Source of the DNA: DATGKR01 sp035294565 | Lineage (GTDB): Bacteria > Actinomycetota > Acidimicrobiia > Acidimicrobiales > Palsa-688 | Direction of reading: 5' to 3' | Assembly: GCA_035294565.1 (NCBI GenBank) | Contig: DATGKR010000073.1 | Span: 1 to 50,530, forward strand | Length of the DNA stretch: 50,530 bases | In this document: piece after piece, positions 8,202 through 16,496 of the stretch | Layout of the letters: each line of letters starts with the position of its first letter | Numbering within the stretch: position 1 is the stretch's first letter | Notes under the pieces: generated by a model | What the model was told of the DNA's origin: nothing | Seen by the model: only the letters and a program-made list of their open reading frames with translations | The model's database searches: none | Program-made: the position numbers and the translations under genes

Positions 8202-9325
8202 CCAGGGTCTGGTACTGCCGCAACTGCGGCTACGAGGTCACCTCCCGCGGGCGCTGCCACTCCTGCAGGGAACGGCTCGTCCCCTCACCCTTGCCGGAGC
8301 TGCGCCCCGGCCGCGACGAGGACGAGGTCGGCTACCAGCTGGAGGACTGGGCCGACTCCGACCGCGGCTGGCTCATCGAGCAGCTCAACGACCTGGGCAT
8401 ACTCCACCGCTTCGAGGGCGACGAGCTGGTCGTCGATGTCGGCGACGAAGCCCGGGTGGACGACTTGGTGGCGCTGATCGGGGAGGGGGAGGAAGCGGCG
8501 GCGGACGGCGAGGAGCAGCAGGTCGCCGAGGCCGGCCCACCAGCCGACGACCCCGCCGTCGCGTCGGCGGTGCGCCTCCTCGCCGACGCCGCCGCCCGTC
8601 TGCACGTCGACCCGACCGACATGCAGGCCGACGCCGACGTGGCCGAAGCTTCGGCGGCCGTGCTCATGGCCCGGCGCTTCGGAGCCCTCGACGAGGAGGC
8701 GTGGGAGGCGGTCGGGCGGGTGACCCGCCGGCTGCTCACCCTGCTCGGCGCCGACGAGGCCCTCGACGAGCAGATACGCGCCGAGGCCGCCGTCCTCGAG
8801 AAGCTGCTCGCCCCCCTGGCGGGGCCGGCGTCCCCCTCGGCGGCTGCCGGCGAGCGGACCGTGTACGAGATGTCCGATTGGCTGCCCGAGCAGCGAGCCG
8901 AGCTCGAGGTGCTCTTAGACGAGGCGGGCGTCGGCTACGAGTGGAACGGCGACGAGCTGCTCGTCCCCGCCGAGCGCGAGGCCGACGTGGACGCCATATT
9001 CGAACGGGCCGGCAACCTGCCCGCTCCCGACGACGGCGGGGAGTCCGACTTCGACGCCGAGGAGGCCCGCTACCAGGCGGTCGCCGAGCTGTTCGCCGCC
9101 TCGGGGCGCCTGGCCGGTGACCCCGGCGACCCCCAGAAGGCCGCCACCGTGGTGGAATGGGCGGCCCGGGTGCAAGGGCCGCCCCTGATCGGGATGGACG
9201 AGGTCGACTGGTTCCACATCACCAACCGCACCCGCGCCCTGGTCGCGGCGATCGACCAGGACGACGCCGACCTGGCGGCGTCGGAGGCCTCGGCCCTGCA
9301 CGAGCTGCTCCGTCGGGTGGTTTGA
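8198..9325 (+). CDS. Unrecognised zinc-ribbon protein with an internally duplicated module
   Basis: I do not recognise this acidic protein (375 residues from the modelled start). Residues 7, 10, 20 and 23 are cysteines in CRNC and CHSC pairs, a probable zinc ribbon. The rest reads as one module present twice, residues about 46-208 and 223-375. The first half of each module is similar (YQLEDWADSDRGWLIEQL against YEMSDWLPEQRAELEVLL, each leading to GDEL and a VD pair). The second half is a helical stretch with a shared AV-x-LA...RL-x-x-DP pattern. No ATG, GTG or TTG sits at a sensible place. CTG 8198 overlaps the preceding TGA as CTGA, mirroring GTGA and TTGA junctions in this window, so CTG is modelled. 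Function unknown; coupled to an FAD enzyme and a hydrolase. Confidence 0.7.
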   Translation: MTRVWYCRNCGYEVTSRGRCHSCRERLVPSPLPELRPGRDEDEVGYQLEDWADSDRGWLIEQLNDLGILHRFEGDELVVDVGDEARVDDLVALIGEGEEAAADGEEQQVAEAGPPADDPAVASAVRLLADAAARLHVDPTDMQADADVAEASAAVLMARRFGALDEEAWEAVGRVTRRLLTLLGADEALDEQIRAEAAVLEKLLAPLAGPASPSAAAGERTVYEMSDWLPEQRAELEVLLDEAGVGYEWNGDELLVPAEREADVDAIFERAGNLPAPDDGGESDFDAEEARYQAVAELFAASGRLAGDPGDPQKAATVVEWAARVQGPPLIGMDEVDWFHITNRTRALVAAIDQDDADLAASEASALHELLRRVV

Positions 9326-9882
9326 CTCCCGCCCGTCTCGGCCTTCTGCTGGCGCCCGGGGCGGGCGCGGGACGCGACCAGGCGACGCTGGTGGCCCTCG
9401 ACCGGCGGGCGACGGCAGCGGGGCTGGTGGTGCGGCGCATGGACTTCCCCTACCGGCGGGAGGGCCGGCGCGCCCCGGACCGACCCGCGGCCCTCGTGCT
9501 CGCGGTCCGCGAGGAGGCCGCCGCCCTGGCCGCCCGCTGCGACGCTCTCGTCGCGGGGGGCCGGTCGATGGGCGGGCGGATCTGCTCCATGGCCGTGGCA
9601 GAGGGGATGCCGGCGGCGGGTCTTCTGCTGATCAGCTACCCGTTGCATCCCCCGGGGAGGCCGTCGGCTCTGCGCACCGGGCACTTCCCCGCGATCGGCG
9701 TGCCGTGCCTGTTCATCTCGGGCACTCGCGACGCTTTCGGCAGCCCCGCCGAGCTGGAGGCCGCCACGGCGGAGATCCCGGCACCGGTCACCCACCGCTG
9801 GGTGGAGGGCAAGGACCACGCCTTGCGGGGGGCGGACGACGCCGTGTGCGACGCCGCCCTCGAATGGCTCGCTCAGCTGTAG
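9322..9882 (+). CDS. Small alpha/beta hydrolase (KANL3/Tex30, dienelactone-hydrolase-like)
   Basis: A 186-residue alpha/beta-hydrolase. The first strand LGLLLAPGAGAGRDQATLV, the nucleophile elbow AGGRSMGGRICSM (G-x-S-x-G), an acid region CLFISGTRDAFGSP and a late His in VEGKDHAL form the expected Ser-Asp-His set of the small KANL3/Tex30-type family. No cap domain is present. TTG 9322 gives a 4-nt TTGA overlap with the previous gene, indicating translational coupling as last gene of the operon. The substrate is unknown. The last 10 bp overlap the convergent M20 peptidase gene. Confidence 0.82.
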   Translation: MTPARLGLLLAPGAGAGRDQATLVALDRRATAAGLVVRRMDFPYRREGRRAPDRPAALVLAVREEAAALAARCDALVAGGRSMGGRICSMAVAEGMPAAGLLLISYPLHPPGRPSALRTGHFPAIGVPCLFISGTRDAFGSPAELEAATAEIPAPVTHRWVEGKDHALRGADDAVCDAALEWLAQL

Positions 9883-11033
9883 CAGGCCAGGAGCTCGGCG
9901 TAGGTCGCCGCGGCGTCGACCAGGCGGTCCACCTCGACGAACTCGTCGTCTCCATGGGCCTGGTCGATCCGCCCGGGCCCGCAGACCACCGCCGGTATCC
10001 CGGCCTGGTTGCGGACGAAGCGGGCGTCGGTGGTGAACGGCATTCCGATCACCGACGGCACCCGTCCGGTGGCGCGGACAACCGCTTCTCCCACCTGCTT
10101 CACCCAAGGGTCGTCGGGGGGCATCTCGCTCGCCTCCCCGAAGGTGTCGAGCTCGATGCGGTACCTGAGCCCCTCAACCCCGGCCTGGTCGATCCTGCGG
10201 ACGATCTCGGCCTCGGTGGACTCCGCCGTCGCGCCCGGAAGCACCCGCCTGTCGACACCCAGCACGCAGGTCTCGGCGACGGTGTTGAACGCCGAGCCGC
10301 CTTCGATGGTGCCGACGTTCGCCGTGGGCCTGCCCAGCAGGTGGTGCTCCCCGCCGCCGAAGTCGGCGGCGTGCAGGGCCAGCACCAGGCGGGCGGCGTG
10401 CTCGATCGCCGACACCCCCTCGCGTGGCCGGCTGCCGTGGCCGGGCCGGCCAAAGACGTGGATGCGTGCCTGCCACAGGCCCCGCTCGGCCACGCACAGG
10501 TCCAAGTCGGTCGGTTCGGGAACCAGGCAGGCGTCGCCGCGGACAAGCCCCCGCTCGAGGAGCGCCTGGGTGCCCAGCCGCCCGCCGCGTTCCTCGTCGG
10601 CGACCAGGTGGAACGTGACGTCGCAAGCCGGCGCCACCCCCGCCCGGTCCAAGGCGTCGAGAGCGGCGATGGCGGCCGCCACACCGCCCTTCATGTCGGC
10701 GCTGCCCCGGCCGTAGAGTCTCCCGTCGACGACGGTCGGGTCGAAAGGGTCGTGGGTCCATGCCGCCGCGTTGACGGGGACCACGTCGAGGTGGCCGTTG
10801 ACGATCAGGCGCGGACGGCCGGGGCGGGGGCCTTCCGGGTGGGGGAGCTCGGCTACCAGCGACACCCGCCCCGGGGCCGGCTCGAGCCTCGTCCAGGACG
10901 CTCGGCGGGAGGCCAGGGCGTCGCGGAGCACCTGCTCGATGGGCGCCTCGCCGCCGGGCGGGTTGCGGGTGTCGACGGCGACGAGCTGCTTGGTCAGCTC
11001 AACCAGCCGCCCGGCGTCGACGTGCCCGCGCAT
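9873..11033 (-). CDS. M20-family metallopeptidase (ArgE/DapE/ACY1-like deacylase)
   Basis: A 386-residue dinuclear zinc amidohydrolase. Metal and catalytic positions are visible: H81 in NGHLDVVP, D113 in GRGSADMKGG and E147/E148 in ADEERGG; the dimerisation (lid) domain lies at about 185-300. The family includes acetylornithine deacetylase, succinyl-diaminopimelate desuccinylase and carboxypeptidase G2-like enzymes, and sequence alone does not separate these; no arg or dap genes are nearby. ATG at 11033 has TAGTCT 7 nt upstream. Divergent from meaB. Confidence 0.86.
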   Translation of the reverse strand: MRGHVDAGRLVELTKQLVAVDTRNPPGGEAPIEQVLRDALASRRASWTRLEPAPGRVSLVAELPHPEGPRPGRPRLIVNGHLDVVPVNAAAWTHDPFDPTVVDGRLYGRGSADMKGGVAAAIAALDALDRAGVAPACDVTFHLVADEERGGRLGTQALLERGLVRGDACLVPEPTDLDLCVAERGLWQARIHVFGRPGHGSRPREGVSAIEHAARLVLALHAADFGGGEHHLLGRPTANVGTIEGGSAFNTVAETCVLGVDRRVLPGATAESTEAEIVRRIDQAGVEGLRYRIELDTFGEASEMPPDDPWVKQVGEAVVRATGRVPSVIGMPFTTDARFVRNQAGIPAVVCGPGRIDQAHGDDEFVEVDRLVDAAATYAELLACYS

Positions 11034-11040
11034 GTCCTCG

Positions 11041-11046
11041 AGACTA
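11041..11046 (-). promoter_or_regulatory. Putative -10 box of the M20 peptidase gene
   Basis: TAGTCT on the minus strand, 7 nt before the ATG at 11033, consistent with a leaderless transcript. Confidence 0.45.
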
Positions 11047-11064
11047 CGGCAAGCGGGGCCGTCC

Positions 11065-11070
11065 TAGTGT
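11065..11070 (+). promoter_or_regulatory. Putative -10 box of meaB
   Basis: TAGTGT, 12 nt before the meaB ATG. The spacing allows only a very short leader without room for a proper Shine-Dalgarno sequence. Confidence 0.3.
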
Positions 11071-11082
11071 GGGCGGCTCGCG

Positions 11083-12039
11083 ATGAGCCAGCGCCGGGAC
11101 AGGGACCCTGACCGCCTCTTCGAAGCCGCCCGCTCGGGCGACCGAGGCGCGCTCGGAAGACTGCTGTCGCTCGTCGAGTCGGGCGGCGAGGCGGCCCGGC
11201 GGGTCGGCCGCTTGGCGTTCGCCGCCGCCCAGGCGGACCAGGTGGTCGGCGTCACCGGCGTGCCCGGCGCCGGCAAGTCGACGTTGACCGACCGGTTGAT
11301 CGCCGCCGCCCGCGCCGAGGGGCACCTGGTCGGGGTGCTGGCGGTGGACCCGAGCTCCCCCTACTCGGGCGGGGCGATCCTCGGCGACCGGATCAGGATG
11401 CAGGGCCACGCCCTCGACGAGGGGGTGTTCATACGGTCCATGGCCACCAGGGGGCACCTGGGCGGGCTGGCGCTGGCAGCCCCTGAGTGCATCCGGCTCC
11501 TCGCCGCCACCGGCCGGTCGCTGGTGCTGGTCGAGACGGTCGGTGTCGGCCAGGTCGAGGTCGAGGTGGCCGGCGCGGCCGACACGACCGTCGTCGTAGT
11601 CAACCCCGGCTGGGGCGACGCCGTGCAGGCAGCCAAGGCGGGGCTGCTCGAGGCGGGCGACGTCTTCGTGGTGAACAAGGCGGACCGCCCCGGAGCCGCC
11701 GAAGCCCGGAGGGATCTCGAGTCGATGCTGGACATGAACCCGGCGATGGGGAGCTGGCGGCCGCCGGTCGTGCTCACCGACGCCACCTCCGGTGATGGGG
11801 TGCAGCAGTTGTGGGCCGAGATCCGCCGGCACCGCAGCCACATGGAAGCGACCGGGGAGCTGGAGGGCCGCCGCCAGCAGCGGCTGGTCGAAGAGCTCCA
11901 CCGCATCCTCGTCGCCCGCCTGGAGGAGGAGGTCCGCAGCAGGGAGCAGGGCGCGATCTACGACTCGGTCAGGCGCGACCTGCTCGCCCGGGCGATCGAC
12001 CCCTACGAGGCGGCCGAACGGCTGGCCGTAGCCGACTAG
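11083..12039 (+). CDS. meaB: Methylmalonyl-CoA mutase-associated GTPase (MeaB/ArgK family)
   Basis: A 318-residue G3E-type GTPase that protects and reloads adenosylcobalamin in methylmalonyl-CoA mutase or a related acyl-CoA mutase. The P-loop is GVPGAGKS (59-66). LAVDPSSPYSGGAILGDRIRM carries the family's switch region, and VNKADRP is the guanine-specificity motif. The dimerisation helices at the C-terminus (EEVRSREQGAIYDSVRRDLL) match the family. Its mutase partner is not in this window, so the gene is orphaned from its usual neighbour. It converges with glgP, the stops lying only 6 bp apart inside a small palindrome. Confidence 0.93.
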   Translation: MSQRRDRDPDRLFEAARSGDRGALGRLLSLVESGGEAARRVGRLAFAAAQADQVVGVTGVPGAGKSTLTDRLIAAARAEGHLVGVLAVDPSSPYSGGAILGDRIRMQGHALDEGVFIRSMATRGHLGGLALAAPECIRLLAATGRSLVLVETVGVGQVEVEVAGAADTTVVVVNPGWGDAVQAAKAGLLEAGDVFVVNKADRPGAAEARRDLESMLDMNPAMGSWRPPVVLTDATSGDGVQQLWAEIRRHRSHMEATGELEGRRQQRLVEELHRILVARLEEEVRSREQGAIYDSVRRDLLARAIDPYEAAERLAVAD

Positions 12040-12049
12040 CCGGCGCTAG
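12036..12049. other. Palindrome holding the stop codons of meaB and glgP
   Basis: CTAGC-CGGC-GCTAG: 5-bp arms and a 4-nt loop. The TAG stop of meaB lies in the left arm and, on the other strand, the TAG of glgP lies in the right arm. It could be a weak bidirectional hairpin, but there is no T tract on either side, so terminator function is doubtful. Confidence 0.35.
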
Positions 12050-14586
12050 GCCCAGGCGACGCAGCCGAGCTCGAGCGGGTTCACCAGGTCGGGATGGGCG
12101 GGCACGACGCGAACGGTGTAGCCGTGGCGGCCCGAGCGGTCGCAGGTGAAACGGCCCGAGTAGCGGGCGGGTCCCCCCCGACCCGCCAGGCCGGGGCTGA
12201 GCTCCAAGCGCACCACCGAGGCGCCGGCCAGCTCGTCGCCGCTGACCACCGGTCCGTGCAGCAGCTCGACGGCGACGTCGTCGGGGGTGAGCGACCCCAG
12301 CTCCACGACCACGGTCACCTGCTTTTCCGAGCCGAGGTCGACCACGCCGAGGGCGTCGTCGGCGACCACGTCGACGACCTTCACCTCCGCCCAGGCGTCG
12401 GCCACCCGGCGCTTCCAGGCGGCCAGCGCCCTGCCGCGCGCGTACCCGCCGGCCGACAGGGCGCCGGCCTGGATGGCCGTCGGCTCGTACATCTCCGCCA
12501 CGTAGTCGCGCACCATCCGGGTGGCCATCACCTTCGGGCCGAGGGAGCGCAGCGACGCCTTGACCCGGGTCAGCCACCCGCGGGGGAAGCGGCCCCCGCC
12601 CCGGTCGTAGTAGAGGGGGATGATCTGGTTCTCGAGGATCTCGAAAAGGCTGTTGGCCTCCACCTCGTCGCGGTGGGCCAGGTCGGCGATGTGCTCGGCG
12701 GACGTTATCGCCCACCCGTTCTCCCCGTCGAACATTTCGTCCCACCAGCCGTCGAGGATCGAGCAGTTGAGCGCCCCGTTCAGCGCCGCCTTCTCGCCGC
12801 TGGTGCCGCTGGCCTCCATCGGCCGGCGCGGCGTGTTCAACCACACGTCGCTGCCCTGGTAGAGCATGCGGGCCACCGAGATGTCGTAGTCTTCGACGAA
12901 GGCCACCCGGTGGCGCACGGTCGGGTCGCGCGAGAAGCGGACGATCTCGGCGATCATCTCCTTGCCCAGGTCGTCGGCGGGGTGCGCCTTGCCGGCGAAG
13001 ACCAGCTGCAGCGGGCGCGCCTCGTCGAGCAGCAGCGACCGGAGCCGGTCGGGCTGGGAGAGGAGGAGGGTGGCGCGTTTGTAGGTGGCGAAGCGCCGGG
13101 AGAAGCCGACGATCAAGTAGCGAGGGTCGAGCACCTCGTCGGTCCAGCGGGTGTCGCTGTCGGGGGCGCCCTGTTCGCCGAGCGAACGGCGCAGCCGGGC
13201 TCGCACGAAGCTGACGAGAGCGTCGCGGCCCTGCTCGCGCACCCGCCAGAGCTCGTCGTCTCGGGCGTCGTCGATGCCCGCCCACTCGTCCTGGCCGGCC
13301 TCGTCCCAGGCGGGCGAGACGTACTTGGAGAGCAGGTCGTCCATCTGCGAGGAAACCCAGGTGCGCCCGTGCACGCCGTTGGTGATCGACGTGATCGGGA
13401 CCTCCTCGGCGGGCACCGGCGGCCAGAGCCCCTGGAACATCTCCCGGCTGGTCCGCCCGTGCAGCTGGGACACCCCGTTGGACCGGCCGGCGAGGCGCAC
13501 CCCCATCACCGCCATGTTGAACGGCTCGTCGGGGTCCTCCCCGGGGAAGTGCCCGAGCGACATGAGCGTGTCGATCGACACGCCGCACTCCTCCGCCCAC
13601 CCGGAGAAGTACCGCTCCATCAGCTCCCGGCCGAAACGGTCGATCCCGGCAGGGACAGGGGTGTGGGTGGTGAACACGGTCGCTGCTCTCACCGCTTCTA
13701 TGGCCTCGTCCCAGGAGAGCCCCTCGGTGCTCATCAGGCGGCGGATCCTCTCCAGGCCGAGGAAGCCGGCGTGCCCCTCGTTGGTGTGGAACACCTGGGT
13801 CTCCACACCCATCGCGTCGAGCGCCCGCACGCCGCCCATGCCGAGCAGGATCTCCTGGCGGATCCGGTGCTCGGACCCTCCCCCGTAGAGGCGGTCGGTG
13901 ACCGAGCGCAGCTCCGGCTCGTTGGGGTCCACGTCGGCGTCGAGCAGGAAGAGCTTCACCCTGCCGACGGAGGCCAGCCACACCTGAGCCTCGAGGTGCT
14001 CCCCGGCCAGGTCGACCGACACCCGGACGCCGTCGACCAGCTCCAGCGCCATGGCGTGCGGGTCGAGGACGGGGTAGCGCTCCTCCTGCCAGCCGTCGGC
14101 GTCGAGGTGCTGGCGGAAGTAGCCCAGCCGGTACATGAGGCCCACGCCGACCAGGGGGACGCCGAGGCTGCTCGCAGCCTTCAGGTGGTCGCCGGCGAGC
14201 ACTCCGAGGCCGCCGGAGTACTGGGGGAGCGCCTCGGCGATGCCGAACTCCGGGGAGAAGTAGGCGACCTGGCGCAGCGGGCTGGTGCCGCGGTTGTGGA
14301 ACCAGCGGGGGCTCTCCAGGTGCCGGCGGAGCTCGGCGTGCATCTCGCCGAGGAACCCCATGAAAGCGGGGTCGGCGGCGAGCTGGTCGAGGCGCTCCCG
14401 GCCCACCAGGTTGAGCAGCCGCACCGGGTCGTGGAAGGAGACCTCCCAGATCTGCGGGTCGACCCAGCGGAAGAGGTCCCGGGTCCGGTCGTCCCACGAC
14501 CAGCGCAGGTTGAACGCCAGCTCCTGCAACGGCCCGAGCGCCTCGGGCAGCCGGGCGCGCACGGTGAAGCTGCGCAGGGCTCTCAT
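12046..14586 (-). CDS. glgP: Alpha-glucan phosphorylase (DUF3417-containing type)
   Basis: A PLP enzyme of 846 residues that phosphorolyses glycogen-type alpha-1,4-glucan to glucose-1-phosphate. It belongs to the bacterial alpha-glucan phosphorylase group with an N-terminal DUF3417 region (LGPLQELAFNLRWSWDDRTRDLF). Conserved catalytic-core stretches include FSPEFGIAEALPQYSGGLGVL, HTNEGHAGFL, ITNGVHGRTW and the active-site region RRPMEASGTSGEKAALNG. ATG 14586 is preferred to TTG 14595 because TAGGTT stands exactly 7 nt upstream of it. Divergent from glgE, so breakdown and synthesis genes share one 101-bp control region. Confidence 0.94.
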   Translation of the reverse strand: MRALRSFTVRARLPEALGPLQELAFNLRWSWDDRTRDLFRWVDPQIWEVSFHDPVRLLNLVGRERLDQLAADPAFMGFLGEMHAELRRHLESPRWFHNRGTSPLRQVAYFSPEFGIAEALPQYSGGLGVLAGDHLKAASSLGVPLVGVGLMYRLGYFRQHLDADGWQEERYPVLDPHAMALELVDGVRVSVDLAGEHLEAQVWLASVGRVKLFLLDADVDPNEPELRSVTDRLYGGGSEHRIRQEILLGMGGVRALDAMGVETQVFHTNEGHAGFLGLERIRRLMSTEGLSWDEAIEAVRAATVFTTHTPVPAGIDRFGRELMERYFSGWAEECGVSIDTLMSLGHFPGEDPDEPFNMAVMGVRLAGRSNGVSQLHGRTSREMFQGLWPPVPAEEVPITSITNGVHGRTWVSSQMDDLLSKYVSPAWDEAGQDEWAGIDDARDDELWRVREQGRDALVSFVRARLRRSLGEQGAPDSDTRWTDEVLDPRYLIVGFSRRFATYKRATLLLSQPDRLRSLLLDEARPLQLVFAGKAHPADDLGKEMIAEIVRFSRDPTVRHRVAFVEDYDISVARMLYQGSDVWLNTPRRPMEASGTSGEKAALNGALNCSILDGWWDEMFDGENGWAITSAEHIADLAHRDEVEANSLFEILENQIIPLYYDRGGGRFPRGWLTRVKASLRSLGPKVMATRMVRDYVAEMYEPTAIQAGALSAGGYARGRALAAWKRRVADAWAEVKVVDVVADDALGVVDLGSEKQVTVVVELGSLTPDDVAVELLHGPVVSGDELAGASVVRLELSPGLAGRGGPARYSGRFTCDRSGRHGYTVRVVPAHPDLVNPLELGCVAWA

Positions 14587-14593
14587 CGGGGGC

Positions 14594-14599
14594 AACCTA
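14594..14599 (-). promoter_or_regulatory. Putative -10 box of glgP
   Basis: TAGGTT on the minus strand, 7 nt before the glgP ATG at 14586. It belongs to a face-to-face promoter pair with the glgE box at 14675-14680. Confidence 0.5.
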
Positions 14600-14674
14600 G
14601 CGCGCCGCGCCGCCCCGCCTGGCGCCGGCAGGGCGCGCGGCCGGTAGCGGGATTTTCGCCGCTTGGCTGCGGGG

Positions 14675-14680
14675 TAGCTT
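14675..14680 (+). promoter_or_regulatory. Putative -10 box of glgE-treS-mak-glgB
   Basis: TAGCTT, 7 nt before the glgE ATG at 14688, compatible with a leaderless operon transcript. It favours ATG 14688 over TTG 14679. Confidence 0.5.
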
Positions 14681-14687
14681 GGCTGTC

Positions 14688-16496
14688 ATGCCCCGACAGA
14701 GCACGACGAGGGCGGGCCGGGGGATCAGGACCCCGCCGGGGGACGCCGGCCTGAAGCGCCTGGTCGTCGAGGACGTGCGGCCGCGCACCCCTTGCTACCG
14801 CCACTTCGCCAAGGCGGTCCAGGGCGAGCGGGTGCGGGTCAGCGCGGTGATGTTCCGCGACGGCCACGACCCGATCGACGGGCGGGCGCTTCTCTACGCC
14901 GAGGGCCGGGACCAGCCGGTCGACGTCGCCCCGCTGCGCCCCCTCGGCAACGACGAGTGGGAGGCCTTCGTCACCCCGACGTCGGTCGGGCCGCACCGGG
15001 TCGAGGTGCAGGGCTGGACGGTCCGCTTCGGCATGAGCGGGCCGACCCTCGACGTGGACAGCGCCCTCGACTTGACCACATCCGACCCGTCGCCGCTGTG
15101 GGTGGACCGTGAGCGGGCGCTGGTCGGCGCCTGGTACGAGCTGTTCCCCCGCTCTTACGGCGGCCTCAAAGGGGTCCTCCCGCGGGTCCCGGAGCTGGCC
15201 ACGCTGGGCTTCGACGTGCTGTACCTGCCGCCGATCCACCCGATAGGCCACACGTTCAGGAAGGGGCCGAACAACACGCTCGAAGCGGGCCCCGACGATC
15301 CGGGCAGCCCGTGGGCGATCGGCAGCGAGGAGGGCGGCCACACGGCCATCCACCCCGACCTCGGCACCGAGGACGACCTGGTGGCGCTCATCGCCGAGCT
15401 CGGGGCCAACGGCATGGAGCTGGCGCTCGACTACGCGCTTCAGTGCTCCCCCGACCATCCGTGGGTCACCGAGCACCCACAGTGGTTCCACCACCGCCCC
15501 GACGGCACGATCGCCTGCGCCGAGAACCCGCCGAAGGTCTACCAGGACATCTACCCGCTCAACTTCTGGCCCGAGCCTGAGTCGGAGCGGGCCGCCATGT
15601 GGGAGGCGTGCAAGGCGATCCTCGACCACTGGATCTCCTTCGGCGTGCGCATCTTTCGCGTCGACAATCCCCACACCAAGCCGATGGCCTTCTGGGAGTG
15701 GGTGATAGAGCAGGTCCACGCCGAGCACCCCGAAGTGGTGTTCCTCGCCGAGGCGTTCACCCGCCCCCACGTCATGGCCCGCCTCGCCGAGGCGGGGTTC
15801 AGTCAGAGCTACACGTATTTCACGTGGAGGACCGAGCGCGACGGCGAAGAGGGCCTGTGGGCCTACATGGAGGAGCTGGCCCACGGGCCCAAGGCGGACT
15901 ACATGAGACCCAACTTCTGGCCCAACACGCCTGACATCCTGTCCGGGCCGCTGCGCGACGGGCCGCCCAGCGCCTTCGCCCTCCGCTATGTCCTGGCGGC
16001 GACACTGTCACCTTCGTACGGCATCTACAGCGGCTACGAGCTCTACGAGAACCGCCCGGCGTCGCCGAACAACGAGGAGTACCTCGACTCGGAGAAGTAC
16101 CAGATCGTCGAGCGCGACTTCGGCCGGCCAGGGACGCTCGCCCCGTTGATCGAGGCGGTCAACAGGATCCGCCGCCGCCACCCGGCGTTCTCGCGCCTGC
16201 GCTCCATCTGGATGCACCCGACGACCAACCCGAACCTCTTCGCCTACTCCAAGGTGAGCGACGACGGCGACGACCGGGTGCTCGTCGTGGTGAACCTCGA
16301 CCCGTGGCACCCCCAGGACGGGATGGTCAGCCTCGACCGCCCCGAACTGGGCCTCCCGCCGCGGGGACCGTACCTCGTTTACGACGAGCTGTCCCACGAG
16401 ACCTGGACCTGGTCGGGGCACCAGGCCTACGTGAGGCTGGACCCCGTCGTGCGCGTCGCCCACATTTTTTCCCTGAACCTGGTGGACAGGGTGTGA
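14688..16496 (+). CDS. glgE: Alpha-1,4-glucan:maltose-1-phosphate maltosyltransferase
   Basis: A GH13_3 enzyme that extends alpha-1,4-glucan with maltosyl units from maltose-1-phosphate. Catalytic residues are D326 (RIFRVDNPHTK, nucleophile) and E355 (FLAEAFT, acid/base). Their 29-residue spacing equals that of D394/E423 in Streptomyces GlgE as I recall it. The third acid is probably in PNTPDIL. The N-domain starts at KRLVVEDVRPRTPCYRHFA. At 602 residues it is roughly 70-100 shorter than characterised homologues: the sequence passes almost directly from the N-domain (WTVRFGMSG, about 110-118) to SDPSPLWVDRERALVGAWYE (132-151), where others carry the helical S insertion. First gene of the operon; its TGA overlaps the treS GTG. 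Confidence 0.93.
   Translation: MPRQSTTRAGRGIRTPPGDAGLKRLVVEDVRPRTPCYRHFAKAVQGERVRVSAVMFRDGHDPIDGRALLYAEGRDQPVDVAPLRPLGNDEWEAFVTPTSVGPHRVEVQGWTVRFGMSGPTLDVDSALDLTTSDPSPLWVDRERALVGAWYELFPRSYGGLKGVLPRVPELATLGFDVLYLPPIHPIGHTFRKGPNNTLEAGPDDPGSPWAIGSEEGGHTAIHPDLGTEDDLVALIAELGANGMELALDYALQCSPDHPWVTEHPQWFHHRPDGTIACAENPPKVYQDIYPLNFWPEPESERAAMWEACKAILDHWISFGVRIFRVDNPHTKPMAFWEWVIEQVHAEHPEVVFLAEAFTRPHVMARLAEAGFSQSYTYFTWRTERDGEEGLWAYMEELAHGPKADYMRPNFWPNTPDILSGPLRDGPPSAFALRYVLAATLSPSYGIYSGYELYENRPASPNNEEYLDSEKYQIVERDFGRPGTLAPLIEAVNRIRRRHPAFSRLRSIWMHPTTNPNLFAYSKVSDDGDDRVLVVVNLDPWHPQDGMVSLDRPELGLPPRGPYLVYDELSHETWTWSGHQAYVRLDPVVRVAHIFSLNLVDRV

Noticed and set aside
11969..14754. Very long open frames (over 840 codons) overlapping glgP, both on the same strand out of frame and on the opposite strand
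   Set aside because: They exactly shadow glgP, consist of Arg/Pro/Gly/Val/His-rich low-complexity translation, and have no family features. Very high GC leaves alternate frames open.
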